From Chlamydiota bacterium (lineage in GTDB: Bacteria; Chlamydiota; Chlamydiia; Chlamydiales; Rhabdochlamydiaceae), in NCBI GenBank assembly GCA_021772335.1, contig JAJFMD010000008.1, positions 1 through 64,000 on the forward strand: a DNA stretch of 64,000 nucleotides, given 5' to 3'. The notes beneath the pieces were generated by a model. It made no database searches and was not told where the DNA came from. It was given only the letters and a program-made list of their open reading frames with translations. Shown here piece by piece: positions 51,804-60,089 of this stretch; positions within the stretch are counted from its first letter, which is position 1, and each line of letters starts with the position of its first letter. The translations under genes and the position numbers were made by a program.

Positions 51804-52466
51804 TTACTTTTCCTCTAAAAAGTTGATTGTGCTCATAGGTGTTCCCGGTCCTTCATTTGCACTGTATTTTAAAAGAAGATGGGTTTCAGAGTCATACCAA
51901 ACATTGGCTTCCCAAAACATGCTCTTAAATCCTTCCAAAGTTATGATTACATGCTGAGCGTTGTATGTTTTATCTCCAACAGTGATCTCTTCTAAACCTC
52001 TTTTTTTTGCGATGAGGTGATTTAGGGTGAGGTTCTCTGGATGGACAATCACAAAGGGGTAATTAGCATCATCAGATTTGAGCAGAGGTTTTAATCCATA
52101 ATCAAAATCTTGAACCCATGTTTGATTATCGATTTCGTAGGTGCGGTTTTGTTTGACGCCTGTTGCGTCAGAGTTTGAAGTGAGTTTGGCTCCATCGCGT
52201 TTGATTTGGTATTTTTTTCCTGTTTTTTTATCGAGGTGATCAAAGCTGGTCATTTTGTAGTCGGATGTGTATTTTAATTCGCTTTTTCCGATACTGTTTT
52301 CAACGTCAATTTCCCAGCCTTCATCATCTTTCTTCACCGTCCAAGTTGATTCAGTGACCTGTTTGCCCGTTGTTTCACGATAGACATATTTTTTTTCTTC
52401 GGAGCACATAAGTGCAACCTGCAAAAAAGAAGCGAGACATAGAATAGAGATAGATCGCAGAAGCAT
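51804..52466 (-). CDS. Exported protein of unknown function heading the GT4 operon
   Basis: A 220-residue protein with a signal peptide (MLLRSISILCLASFLQVALMC; the Cys21 end could also be a lipobox). The mature part is rich in beta-strand-like alternation: YVYRETTGKQVTESTWTVKKDDEGWEIDVENSIGKSELKYTSDYKMTSFDHLDKKTGKKYQI, and ends MSTINFLEEK. The pattern recalls DUF3108/DUF6134-type periplasmic lipoprotein-like folds that bind lipid or glycan, but I cannot assign a family. Only three bases separate it from GT4 copy A, so it is the first gene of that operon. Confidence 0.6.
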   Translation of the reverse strand: MLLRSISILCLASFLQVALMCSEEKKYVYRETTGKQVTESTWTVKKDDEGWEIDVENSIGKSELKYTSDYKMTSFDHLDKKTGKKYQIKRDGAKLTSNSDATGVKQNRTYEIDNQTWVQDFDYGLKPLLKSDDANYPFVIVHPENLTLNHLIAKKRGLEEITVGDKTYNAQHVIITLEGFKSMFWEANVWYDSETHLLLKYSANEGPGTPMSTINFLEEK

Positions 52467-52554
52467 GATTGTCCTTAAGTAGAATTTCTTGAACCAAGCC
52501 TAGCAATTTTTGTATTTTTTGCTTATCTTTTTAACCAAAGAAGTAGGGGTTTTT

Positions 52555-53061
52555 TTGCGCGCTATATTTTTTACATCTGTATTGCTTGTCTTTACATGGG
52601 GTTTTGCTGAGCAAGATCGTTTGCCTCCTTATCTTGGAAATGATTGGCCAAGTTACATAACCATAGGTGCGGGAGCGTTTAATTTTCACAAGGAGACAAA
52701 GGCAGCGCAATTGCAGCTTGAGTTTCGTTACCGTCCCAAATTCAAAAGACCAGCTCCGCTGCTTGGAGTGACGGCAACACATAAAGGCACCTTTTTTATT
52801 TATGGTGGTTTTGTGTTTGATCTGTTTTTTTCTGATACGATTATTTTGACCCCGGCCTTTGCTGCAGGTTATTATGAAAAGGGGGGAGGAAAGGATCTGG
52901 GTTATCCACTAGAATTTCGTTCGTGTATAGAACTTGCCTACCAGTTTCCTAACAGATCCCGTTTAGGCATCCAACTCTATCATCTTTCAAATGCGAGTAT
53001 TAGTCATAAGAATCCCGGTGAAGAATCATTACTGATTACCTACGGAATACCTATTCGTTAG
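52555..53061 (+). CDS. PagL-like lipid A 3-O-deacylase
   Basis: Outer-membrane beta-barrel enzyme of the acyloxyacyl hydrolase/PagL family. The catalytic His-Ser is seen in LYHLSNASISHKNPGEESL near the C-terminus (HxSNA...NPGxE, with Glu completing the triad). The short leader MRAIFFTSVLLVFTWGFA is the signal peptide. Because no ATG fits, I take TTG 52555, which has AGGGG upstream. Removing an acyl chain from lipid A would lower host TLR4 signalling. Divergent from the GT4 operon. The 3' end overlaps the convergent bolA gene by four bases. Confidence 0.8.
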   Translation: MRAIFFTSVLLVFTWGFAEQDRLPPYLGNDWPSYITIGAGAFNFHKETKAAQLQLEFRYRPKFKRPAPLLGVTATHKGTFFIYGGFVFDLFFSDTIILTPAFAAGYYEKGGGKDLGYPLEFRSCIELAYQFPNRSRLGIQLYHLSNASISHKNPGEESLLITYGIPIR

Positions 53062-53366
53062 TGGTTGTTGCACAAAGGAGAGGCGGGAGCTGATTTTTTT
53101 GTTTCCCACTCTTGAGGTGTATAGCAGTGAATGGCTAAAGCATGAAGGCCATCGTTGAATAGAGGCTCCGCGCAGCCATTGATTAACCGGTGGCGCTCAA
53201 TAAGGGATAGCGTATCAAAAGCCTCAGAGACAGCAATTACTTTGATATGACTTTCGTCACCCTTTATCAGATGATTTGAACTTTCATCAATCAACTCAAG
53301 ATGTGTGAGTTCTATTGCTTCATTGAGGATCTTATCTAAGGATTTAATAGGGCTCATTGTTTGCAT
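53058..53366 (-). CDS. bolA: BolA family protein
   Basis: A 102-residue BolA protein. IELTHLELIDESSNHLIKGDESHIKVIAVSEAFDTLSLIERHRLINGCAEPLFNDGLHALAIHCYTPQEW has the conserved His and RHRL/Y..L.....HAL pattern. BolA works with the monothiol glutaredoxin encoded immediately upstream in iron-sulfur cluster handling or iron sensing. Alternative start at 53357 (MSPIKS) is possible. The start overlaps the end of grxD, so they form an operon. Confidence 0.9.
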   Translation of the reverse strand: MQTMSPIKSLDKILNEAIELTHLELIDESSNHLIKGDESHIKVIAVSEAFDTLSLIERHRLINGCAEPLFNDGLHALAIHCYTPQEWETKKSAPASPLCNNH

Positions 53367-53680
53367 AACTCTAAAATTTTTTCGAGTTGTCCATTTTGAA
53401 AGAGTTCGGTCACAATATCGCAGCCACCGATGAATTCACCCTGAATATAGAGTTGAGGGATCGTTGGCCAGCTTGAATATGCTTTGATTGCAGCGCGAAG
53501 TTCTTGGTCTTCTAGAATATTGCGCGTCTCATAAGGAATGTTAAATTGATTTAGAATTTCAATAACGCGTGCTGAAAAACCACACTGCGGCATTAAACGT
53601 GTTCCCTTCATGTAAAGCAAAACTCGGTGTGCTTTAATATCTTCATCGATTTGTTGTAAGACTTTTTCTTCAGGACTCAT
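53354..53680 (-). CDS. grxD: Monothiol glutaredoxin Grx4/GrxD
   Basis: A 108-residue CGFS-type glutaredoxin: KGTRLMPQCGFSARVIEIL holds the active Cys; GWP-like WPTIPQLYIQGEFIGGCDIV and the C-terminal helix follow. It coordinates a [2Fe-2S] cluster with glutathione and delivers it to targets, acting together with BolA, whose gene overlaps it. First gene of the two-gene operon. Confidence 0.92.
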   Translation of the reverse strand: MSPEEKVLQQIDEDIKAHRVLLYMKGTRLMPQCGFSARVIEILNQFNIPYETRNILEDQELRAAIKAYSSWPTIPQLYIQGEFIGGCDIVTELFQNGQLEKILELCKQ

Positions 53681-53725
53681 GGTATTCTCTTGTTATAAAA
53701 AAGAAGCATTATAGAAAAATCTAGC

Positions 53726-54331
53726 CTATTTGTCATTAAATAACTCGTTGCCATAGTCATAGAAGAGCTGCTCTCCCTTTGCAATAGGACTAATAGCTCG
53801 AATAATAATATGTAAAATTTGATTATAAAAGACGCCGATTGCTTCGCAATTAGGATGGAGACTATGATTTATAAAGCGTGTTTCATTGCCAACGCGTGAG
53901 GCGTCGATAGAGTGTTTTGTCAAAAATAAGGCAGAAGTTGGATATGAAAAACAGTAGTCATTAACATGGAAAAAGAATGATTGTTTTTTAATTACGCCAG
54001 TATAAGAGCCAATATAAGCACGTGGAGGAATAGGTTTCTCAGCAAACACTCCATAACCGATGAAAGGATCTATCCACTTGATTGCAATATCTGCAATATG
54101 GTGATTGTTGATCTCGCGCGTATACCATGCCCCTAGCCACTTCCGTTCGTTTTCAATGGCTCGCTTCTTCAAGGCTTTAGCACATTGTTTGATTACACGC
54201 TCTTCAGTACGAATGCTTTCAAATTGTAATGTCTCAGCGTATTCGATACCAAAAATGTTATGGAATTCCGTGGGAGTATGTAAATGAATTTCATCTTCAT
54301 CACGTTGCTTAAGTTTAATCCGATGATTCAT
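53726..54331 (-). CDS. SET-domain protein methyltransferase
   Basis: A 201-residue SET protein. GYGVFAEKPIPPRAYIGSYTGVI is the N-terminal SET motif, RFINHSLHPNCEAIG carries the SAM-binding NHS, and GEQLFYDYGNELF ends the domain with the catalytic Tyr. Chlamydial relatives (NUE in C. trachomatis, cpnSET in C. pneumoniae) methylate histones or histone-like proteins, so a nuclear effector or a modifier of the bacterial histone HC1 is likely. No Sec signal; type III secretion would be needed to reach the host. Overlaps msrB by four bases, hence translationally coupled. Confidence 0.8.
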   Translation of the reverse strand: MNHRIKLKQRDEDEIHLHTPTEFHNIFGIEYAETLQFESIRTEERVIKQCAKALKKRAIENERKWLGAWYTREINNHHIADIAIKWIDPFIGYGVFAEKPIPPRAYIGSYTGVIKKQSFFFHVNDYCFSYPTSALFLTKHSIDASRVGNETRFINHSLHPNCEAIGVFYNQILHIIIRAISPIAKGEQLFYDYGNELFNDK

Positions 54332-54708
54332 TTTTCCTCGGTTTTTTTAAAGTTAAGAGCAATGGAATTAATGCAATATCTTTTGCCTGTTGGTTTTGGT
54401 CCATCATCAAATATATGTCCAAGGTGGGAGTGACATTTTTTGCAGAGAACTTCCACACGGTGCATTCCTAAACTATAATCATCTTCCAGAATCATCGCCT
54501 GTTGATTTTCTGGACTATGAAAACTTGGCCAACCACTTTTTGAATCAAATTTATCCTTAGAGGAAAAGAGTGGATTCCCACAAGCTTTGCAACGGTAAAT
54601 GCCATCTTCGTGATGATTGACATATTCCCCAGAAAATGGGGGCTCTGTTCCTTTATTGCGTAAAATTTCATATTCTTCAGGTTCTAAGTCTCTTTCCCAT
54701 TTATCCAT
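54328..54708 (-). CDS. msrB: Peptide methionine sulfoxide reductase MsrB
   Basis: Reduces the R-epimer of methionine sulfoxide. The 126-residue protein has zinc ligands in YRCKACGNPLF and CKKCHSHLGH, GWPSFHSP in the middle, and catalytic Cys in GKRYCINSIAL. No signal peptide. Its stop overlaps the SET gene start as ATGA, so redox repair and the SET protein are co-expressed, although a functional link is unproven. Confidence 0.95.
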   Translation of the reverse strand: MDKWERDLEPEEYEILRNKGTEPPFSGEYVNHHEDGIYRCKACGNPLFSSKDKFDSKSGWPSFHSPENQQAMILEDDYSLGMHRVEVLCKKCHSHLGHIFDDGPKPTGKRYCINSIALNFKKTEEK

Positions 54709-54934
54709 TTGTTAGCCAGGTAATAAACATTCATGAAAAGGACCTTTTTTGAGCAAAGGATTATGAGAGCATAATAAGGGCACTGCTAGTGTATTTGAAA
54801 ATTCCCTTATGGGTTTTATATGAAAAGCGAAGACAGCGTGCATAAGAGGATCTCTCAATTTGCATTTTGCAATGGTCACAAAATGTGTTAACATCGCTAA
54901 TGATTTTATCAAACAAAATTTTATCGTGAGTGCA

Positions 54935-55522
54935 ATGAAAAATATTCGAAAAATTTTTATCAGAGGATTGCTTACAATCACTCCTCTAGTCTTAACGATT
55001 GGGATTGTCACATGGCTATTTAGCTTGCTTGAGGATTCATTTAGTGTGCCAATTAAAGCAGTCATTGGACCTGAGCACTACTTTAAAGGACTTGGTGTCA
55101 TCGTTGCTTTAGTGCTTATTTTTGTCGTTGGGTTAATCATCAATCACTGGATCATCAAAAAACTTTATGATTTCGGTGAAAAAATTCTTGAGCGTATTCC
55201 TCTGATCAAGTCGATATACACATCGATTAAGGATTTAATTTCTTTTTTTCATTCCGATAATCGATTGAACGAGAGTCTTGTTGTGAGTTTTGAAATTGCA
55301 GGCATGCGTCTTCTCGGTCTTGTTACACGTGATGATTTTAGCGATATACCTGAAGGTTTAGCACAAGAGGGTGATGTTGCTGTTTACTTACCTATGAGTT
55401 ATCAAATCGGTGGTTATACGATTATTGTTCCTCGTTCTAAAATAAAGAAAGTTGATATGAGCGTCGAAGATAGCATGCGCTATATTGTTACTGCCGGCAT
55501 TTTAGGTGGAAAAAAAACATAA
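54935..55522 (+). CDS. DUF502 membrane protein
   Basis: A 195-residue inner-membrane protein recognised as DUF502 by IRGLLTITPLVLTIGIVTWLFSLLEDSF, LIFVVGLIINHWIIKKLYDFGEKILERIPLIKSIYTSIKDL and GGYTIIVPRSKIKKVDMSVEDSMRYIVTAGIL. Two helices, then a soluble part. Biochemical role unknown; some members are near cell-envelope genes. I use ATG 54935; upstream extension to 54860 has no family support. Confidence 0.85.
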   Translation: MKNIRKIFIRGLLTITPLVLTIGIVTWLFSLLEDSFSVPIKAVIGPEHYFKGLGVIVALVLIFVVGLIINHWIIKKLYDFGEKILERIPLIKSIYTSIKDLISFFHSDNRLNESLVVSFEIAGMRLLGLVTRDDFSDIPEGLAQEGDVAVYLPMSYQIGGYTIIVPRSKIKKVDMSVEDSMRYIVTAGILGGKKT

Positions 55523-55552
55523 TGAGCCTGTCTTAAAACCTTCCTTCCGCTT

Positions 55553-55577
55553 AGATCAGCTCCTCTAGAGCTGATCT
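55553..55577 (+). terminator. Hairpin after DUF502 gene
   Basis: AGATCAGCTC (55553-55562) pairs perfectly with GAGCTGATCT (55568-55577) around a five-base loop, 30 bases after the DUF502 stop. No T-run follows, so it may be a terminator, an mRNA stabiliser or both. Confidence 0.5.
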
Positions 55578-55719
55578 ATATATCCAGAGAGTGTCTTTTC
55601 TAAAAAATTTAAAAATTGATCTTAGAAAATAGCTTTTCACCAATCTATTAATTCTTATTTGATTATTTTCTTATTTTTTTTATAAGGAAGAGATAATGGA
55701 TGGAAATTAAGGTCGTCAT

Positions 55720-56493
55720 ATGAAAAATAGAAAAAAGAGCGTTAAAAAAGAGCTTAAAAAAGGAAGAAAAGAGAACAAGAAAAAATCAATTAGATATGCG
55801 CCAAAAACAATGCAAAATCTTCAGCTGGTTGCTATCGGTTTAACGATTGGATTAGGTGTTGGTTTATTTCCAACACAATACAAGACAAAAAGTGGCGAAG
55901 TAATGCTTAGCACTTACACTAAGCCAGCTGACACTATGGAAAATCTTTCAGATTTTCCAATTAGCACTACTGTTACAGAAAACTCAAAATACACTCTCTC
56001 ATTTGATCATCGCACAAATACCCCAAATTGGGTTTATGAGCATTTTACAGCAGGAAATGACGTTTTAGAAAGTAGTGACGATAACGACTACTTAACAGCG
56101 CTTTCTCCAAGGTTGTATCAAGCTACCCAATCAAGTTGGAATGCTTTAGAAGAAAATATTTATCAAGCTTCTTTAGACAAGAAAAACACCTATGTCATCA
56201 GTGGAGCTGCTTTTGCTCCTGATATATATGATGATGGCAATCGTTATGTCGTGTATCGCGTAATTGGGGAAGAAGATGCAGCTGTGCCAACGCATCTCTA
56301 TAAAGTTGTTCTTTCTGAGGATTTTTCAGGAGAATATGCAATGACAGCGTTTCTTGTGCCTAATGATAATTATGAAGTAGATCTCTCTTTTGAAGAATGC
56401 AAAATGACAGTAAATGATATTGAGCAATTGACAGGACTTACTTTTTTCAACACGCTTGATGAATCCGTTGCAATGAACCTAAAAATGCAATAG
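55720..56493 (+). CDS. Degenerate NUC1 nuclease-like membrane-anchored protein
   Basis: A 257-residue protein with a very basic N-terminus (about 15 Lys/Arg in the first 27 residues) and one hydrophobic segment at about 33-50. The rest follows the DNA/RNA non-specific endonuclease (NUC1) plan: YTLSFDHRTNTPNWVYEHFT, WNALEENIYQ, TYVISGAAF, VPTHLYKVVL and IEQLTGLTFFNTL. The catalytic DRGH segment that should precede the WNALEE helix is missing; SSDDNDYL stands in its place. It is therefore probably inactive as a nuclease, perhaps kept as a binding protein. Confidence 0.6.
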   Translation: MKNRKKSVKKELKKGRKENKKKSIRYAPKTMQNLQLVAIGLTIGLGVGLFPTQYKTKSGEVMLSTYTKPADTMENLSDFPISTTVTENSKYTLSFDHRTNTPNWVYEHFTAGNDVLESSDDNDYLTALSPRLYQATQSSWNALEENIYQASLDKKNTYVISGAAFAPDIYDDGNRYVVYRVIGEEDAAVPTHLYKVVLSEDFSGEYAMTAFLVPNDNYEVDLSFEECKMTVNDIEQLTGLTFFNTLDESVAMNLKMQ

Positions 56494-56502
56494 TCATTAT
56501 GA

Positions 56503-56547
56503 GGCTGGCTGATAAACCTATTGTCGAAAATGGTTTGTCAGCTAGCC
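56503..56547. terminator. Bidirectional hairpin between convergent genes
   Basis: GGCTGGCTGATAAACC (56503-56518) pairs with GGTTTGTCAGCTAGCC (56532-56547), with two G-T pairs in the plus-strand RNA. It lies between the nuclease-like gene and the convergent GNAT gene, the expected place for a shared terminator. T-runs are absent. Confidence 0.55.
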
Positions 56548-56549
56548 CA

Positions 56550-57095
56550 TTATAAGCATGATTGCCTCGGTCTTATGTATTCAAAACTTGCCCAGTCTGC
56601 ACTGTTAAATCCTTCTCTAACAAAAGCTGATTGTTTAAACCCAACACGCTTCCAAAAATTATGCGCCGATGTCAATGTTTGAGGCGTGATTAAATAAAAC
56701 CTATTCTTATCTGGATGCTGATCGATCAACATATTGATCATCATGCTCCCAATTCCCTGCCTTTGATAATCATGACTAACCGCAACTTCCATTATATACA
56801 CCGATTCTGGAATGGAATCGATATCGTAAAAAACAAAAGAGACGGGGTCATTATGATCTTTGAAAACCAGTGTTTTCACGGTGCTTGAATTGTTTTCATA
56901 GTGACTAATGAGTAAGTTAAAGCGGTTTTCTGCGCGCCTTACTGCTTCATGGCGTGAATAACGCTTTTCCAAAATATTTGTATAAAAAGGAAGACATTGC
57001 TTAAAAGCTTCAATGTCATTCATGCATATTGTGGGGTGTATTAAAATATTAGATGTATAGTCACATGATCCAGACGAAACATTTCCAACTGACAT
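56550..57095 (-). CDS. GNAT family N-acetyltransferase
   Basis: Acetyl-CoA-dependent transferase of about 181 residues. VAVSHDYQRQGIGSMMINML is the acetyl-CoA pyrophosphate loop (Q/RxxGxG) and RFYLITPQTLTSAHNFWKRVGFKQSAF the C-terminal strand-helix. The substrate is unknown. I take ATG 57095 because AGAG lies five bases upstream; the ATG at 57140 would leave only 11 bases to the divergent dihydrouridine synthase gene. Confidence 0.75.
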   Translation of the reverse strand: MSVGNVSSGSCDYTSNILIHPTICMNDIEAFKQCLPFYTNILEKRYSRHEAVRRAENRFNLLISHYENNSSTVKTLVFKDHNDPVSFVFYDIDSIPESVYIMEVAVSHDYQRQGIGSMMINMLIDQHPDKNRFYLITPQTLTSAHNFWKRVGFKQSAFVREGFNSADWASFEYIRPRQSCL

Positions 57096-57151
57096 TATTA
57101 CTCTCTTTTTTAAATGGATAGTATGATAACCTTTATGCATTTGTAAATATA

Positions 57152-58150
57152 ATGGAATCTAAATTGCTATTAAAAGATAAATTCGGCTGTCCTTATCTCT
57201 TCCTAGCTCCGATGGAGGGGATTGGTGATTTTTGTTTGCGCCAAGCGATGCTTAAAATGGGCGGATTTGATGAGCTGACTCATGAATTTATTCGTGTGCC
57301 GATCAATGCTCATATTAAAAGTATTACTAAAGTTTATGATGCTAAAGAATGTATGCCCTATCCATTTGCTGCTCAGATCATGGGGAGCGCACCTGAGCTA
57401 ATTGCTGAAACTGCAAGAGCTCTTGAGCTAAAGGGTGCACCTCGTATTGATTTAAATTGTGGCTGTCCATCAAATACCGTGACAGGTAAAGGAGCGGGAT
57501 CGAGTTTATTAAAAGATCCTTCTATGATCTATCAGTTGGGCAAAACCTTGTGTCAGGCTGTTTCAGTGCCTGTTACAATTAAAATGCGCTCAGGGTATGA
57601 AGACACAGCTCTATTTCAAGAAAATCTCTCTGCTGCAGAAGAAGCGGGCTTTCATTTTGTGACAATTCATCCACGCACAAAGAAAGATGGATATAGCGGC
57701 CAAGCGAATTGGGAGTTGATTGCTTTAGCAAAGGAGCAGCTAAAGATACCTGTTGTAGGAAATGGGGATATTCGCTCAGTGGATGATGCTCTGAAAATGT
57801 TAAAAATGACAAAATGTGATGCTCTAATGATTGGGCGTGGAGCATTGATTAATCCTTGGCTCTTTCTCGAAATTCGCGCTCATTTTACAAAGCAGCCGGT
57901 CGTTAAAGATTTTAATGATCTTGAAAAATATTTAACGACGTTTTTTGCAAGTTTTCCAAAGCAGGTTAAATCAAGACAGGCCGTTAATAAGTTGAAATCC
58001 CTATTTAACTATTTGTTTCTCTATGATGAACGGCTGAATCGGCGCGAGATATTGAGATCAAAAGAAGATAATCCCGATCTGTTTTTTCAAAATGCTCTAA
58101 ATTTATTACACAACTTTTTTGACAAAAATTCCCAACTCCTCTTCTCTTAA
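57152..58150 (+). CDS. tRNA-dihydrouridine synthase
   Basis: FMN-dependent enzyme that reduces uridines in tRNA D-loops. APMEGIGDFCLRQAM at the N-terminus, QIMGSAPE, RIDLNCGCPSNTVTGKGAGSSLLKDP with the catalytic Cys, VTIKMRSGYE and VVGNGDIRSVDDALKML are all Dus signatures. The overall form and the 332-residue length resemble DusC-type enzymes more than DusB, so I leave the symbol open. Twenty-eight bases separate it from the GH15 gene, so a common transcript is likely. Confidence 0.9.
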   Translation: MESKLLLKDKFGCPYLFLAPMEGIGDFCLRQAMLKMGGFDELTHEFIRVPINAHIKSITKVYDAKECMPYPFAAQIMGSAPELIAETARALELKGAPRIDLNCGCPSNTVTGKGAGSSLLKDPSMIYQLGKTLCQAVSVPVTIKMRSGYEDTALFQENLSAAEEAGFHFVTIHPRTKKDGYSGQANWELIALAKEQLKIPVVGNGDIRSVDDALKMLKMTKCDALMIGRGALINPWLFLEIRAHFTKQPVVKDFNDLEKYLTTFFASFPKQVKSRQAVNKLKSLFNYLFLYDERLNRREILRSKEDNPDLFFQNALNLLHNFFDKNSQLLFS

Positions 58151-58178
58151 ATTTAAATGATAAGATAAGAGGATATTC

Positions 58179-60023
58179 ATGGCATACAGACCGATTGAAA
58201 ATTATGGCGTAATTGGGGATTTGAATACCGCCGCATTAATTGCACTCGATGGATCCGTTGAGTTCATGTGCTATCCTGAATTTGATTCACCAACAATTTT
58301 TGCCAAGATGCTCGATGATGAAAAAGGGGGCTGTTTTCAGATCAAGCCGGTCAATGCCAATATTAAGCATCGGCAAATGTATTTGCCTGATACCAATGTT
58401 CTACTAACACGATTTCTTTCGTGTGAGGGTGTTGGTGAGTTAACTGACTTTATGCCCGTTGAAGAATTAAATAAGGGTAATTTGCTCCTACGTAGACTGA
58501 CTGCTATCCGAGGAGAAGTCACTTATCAGATGCATTGTCGTCCGCGCTTTAATTACGGGCGCAATAAGCACAAAGCTGTGAAGACTGATTGCGGCTTACA
58601 ATTTATTAGCGAGGGAGATGACAAACTCATTTTAGATTTGCGCAGCTCTGTCCCTATTGAAATTATCGAAAATGACGGTTTTGCTGAGTTTACATTAAAA
58701 CCGGGAGATACAGCAGATTTTCTCTTTGGTCAATTTCAGGAAAAAAAACATTCAGCTTGTCCTATCCTACAACCCTTTATTACAGACCATCTTTTTGAAA
58801 CGGTCAAGTTTTGGCGATCATGGATTGCGCAGTGCAAGTATCAAGGGCGATGGATGGAGTCTGTTAGGCGCTCTGCACTTGTGCTCAAACTTCTTACCTC
58901 AGAACGCTATGGTTCGGTTGTCGCTGCACCCACTTTTGGTCTGCCTGAGAAAGTTGGAGGCAGTTTTAATTGGGATTACCGCTACACCTGGATTCGCGAT
59001 GCTGCTTTTACTATTTTTTCTTTACTTAAGCTCGGGTATACGCGCGAAGCAAGCGCGTTTATGAATTGGGTTGAGAAGAAATGTGAGGATATTGGCAATG
59101 CAGGCTACCTCGGTTTAATGTATGGAATTAATGGACGTAAGGATCTTGAAGAAATGAATCTCGATCATTTTGATGGGTACAGAGGTTCAAAGCCTGTAAG
59201 AATTGGGAATGGAGCTTATGAGCAAATTCAGCTCGATATTTATGGTGAGCTCATGGATTCCGTATTTCTTTATAATAAATATGGCGAACCAATTTCCTAT
59301 GATTTTTGGAACAATCTCGTCAATCATATCAATTGGCTCAGTGAAAATTGGCAAATTGGAGATCAGGGAATTTGGGAAGTGCGTGGAGGAAAAAGGCAAT
59401 TTCTCTATTCACGTATGATGTGCTGGGTCGCATTTGATAGAGCAATTAAGCTAGGAGCTATGCGCTCATTTCCAACGCCTTCTCATTGGAGGAAAGTGCG
59501 TGATACGATCTATACCTCAATTTTTGATGAGTTTTGGTGTAAAAAGAAAAATGCATTTGAACAGTATCCAGGTGCTGGCAGGGTTGATGCTTCATCACTT
59601 TTATTGCCTTTGATTCGCTTTATTAGTCCCCGCGATCCACGCTGGCTCTCAACGTTAGCAGAGATCGAAAAAGAGCTTGTTTCTGATTCTCTTGTATATC
59701 GTTATAAAACATCGGAGGAAGAGGAGAGTGACTTAGTTAGCGGTGAGGGCACTTTTTCAATTTGCAGTTTTTGGTATATTGAATGTCTCTCACGATCTGG
59801 TCAGCTACAAAAGGCGCGTTTTTATTTTGATAAGATGCTCGCCTATGCCAACCATGTTGGGCTATATTCCGAGCAACTCGGCTATCAAGGCGAGCATCTT
59901 GGAAATTTCCCTCAAGCCTTCACTCATTTAAGCTTGATCACAGCTGCGATCAATCTCAATGATCGTCTAGATGATGCTCGTAATCGCGGCTTTACTATCG
60001 ATGAAAAGGCTACATTTGGGTAA
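58179..60023 (+). CDS. GH15 glucoamylase/trehalase-like glycoside hydrolase
   Basis: A 614-residue (alpha/alpha)6-barrel hydrolase with an N-terminal beta domain. It starts YRPIENYGVIGDLNTAALIALDGSVEFMCYPEFDSPTIFAKML, the usual opening of bacterial GH15. NWDYRYTWIRDAAFTIFSLLKLG lines the active site, GIWEVRGG holds the catalytic acid Glu and QGEHLGNFPQAFTHLSLI the base Glu. No signal peptide, so it acts in the cytosol on trehalose, maltose-type oligosaccharides or glycogen ends. A role in glycogen use would fit chlamydial metabolism. Confidence 0.9.
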   Translation: MAYRPIENYGVIGDLNTAALIALDGSVEFMCYPEFDSPTIFAKMLDDEKGGCFQIKPVNANIKHRQMYLPDTNVLLTRFLSCEGVGELTDFMPVEELNKGNLLLRRLTAIRGEVTYQMHCRPRFNYGRNKHKAVKTDCGLQFISEGDDKLILDLRSSVPIEIIENDGFAEFTLKPGDTADFLFGQFQEKKHSACPILQPFITDHLFETVKFWRSWIAQCKYQGRWMESVRRSALVLKLLTSERYGSVVAAPTFGLPEKVGGSFNWDYRYTWIRDAAFTIFSLLKLGYTREASAFMNWVEKKCEDIGNAGYLGLMYGINGRKDLEEMNLDHFDGYRGSKPVRIGNGAYEQIQLDIYGELMDSVFLYNKYGEPISYDFWNNLVNHINWLSENWQIGDQGIWEVRGGKRQFLYSRMMCWVAFDRAIKLGAMRSFPTPSHWRKVRDTIYTSIFDEFWCKKKNAFEQYPGAGRVDASSLLLPLIRFISPRDPRWLSTLAEIEKELVSDSLVYRYKTSEEEESDLVSGEGTFSICSFWYIECLSRSGQLQKARFYFDKMLAYANHVGLYSEQLGYQGEHLGNFPQAFTHLSLITAAINLNDRLDDARNRGFTIDEKATFG

Positions 60024-60089
60024 AAACAGTTTTCATTATTCATAGCAGTTGTATAAAATGGCAGGAACAAATCTTAATTTGAGACTGCC

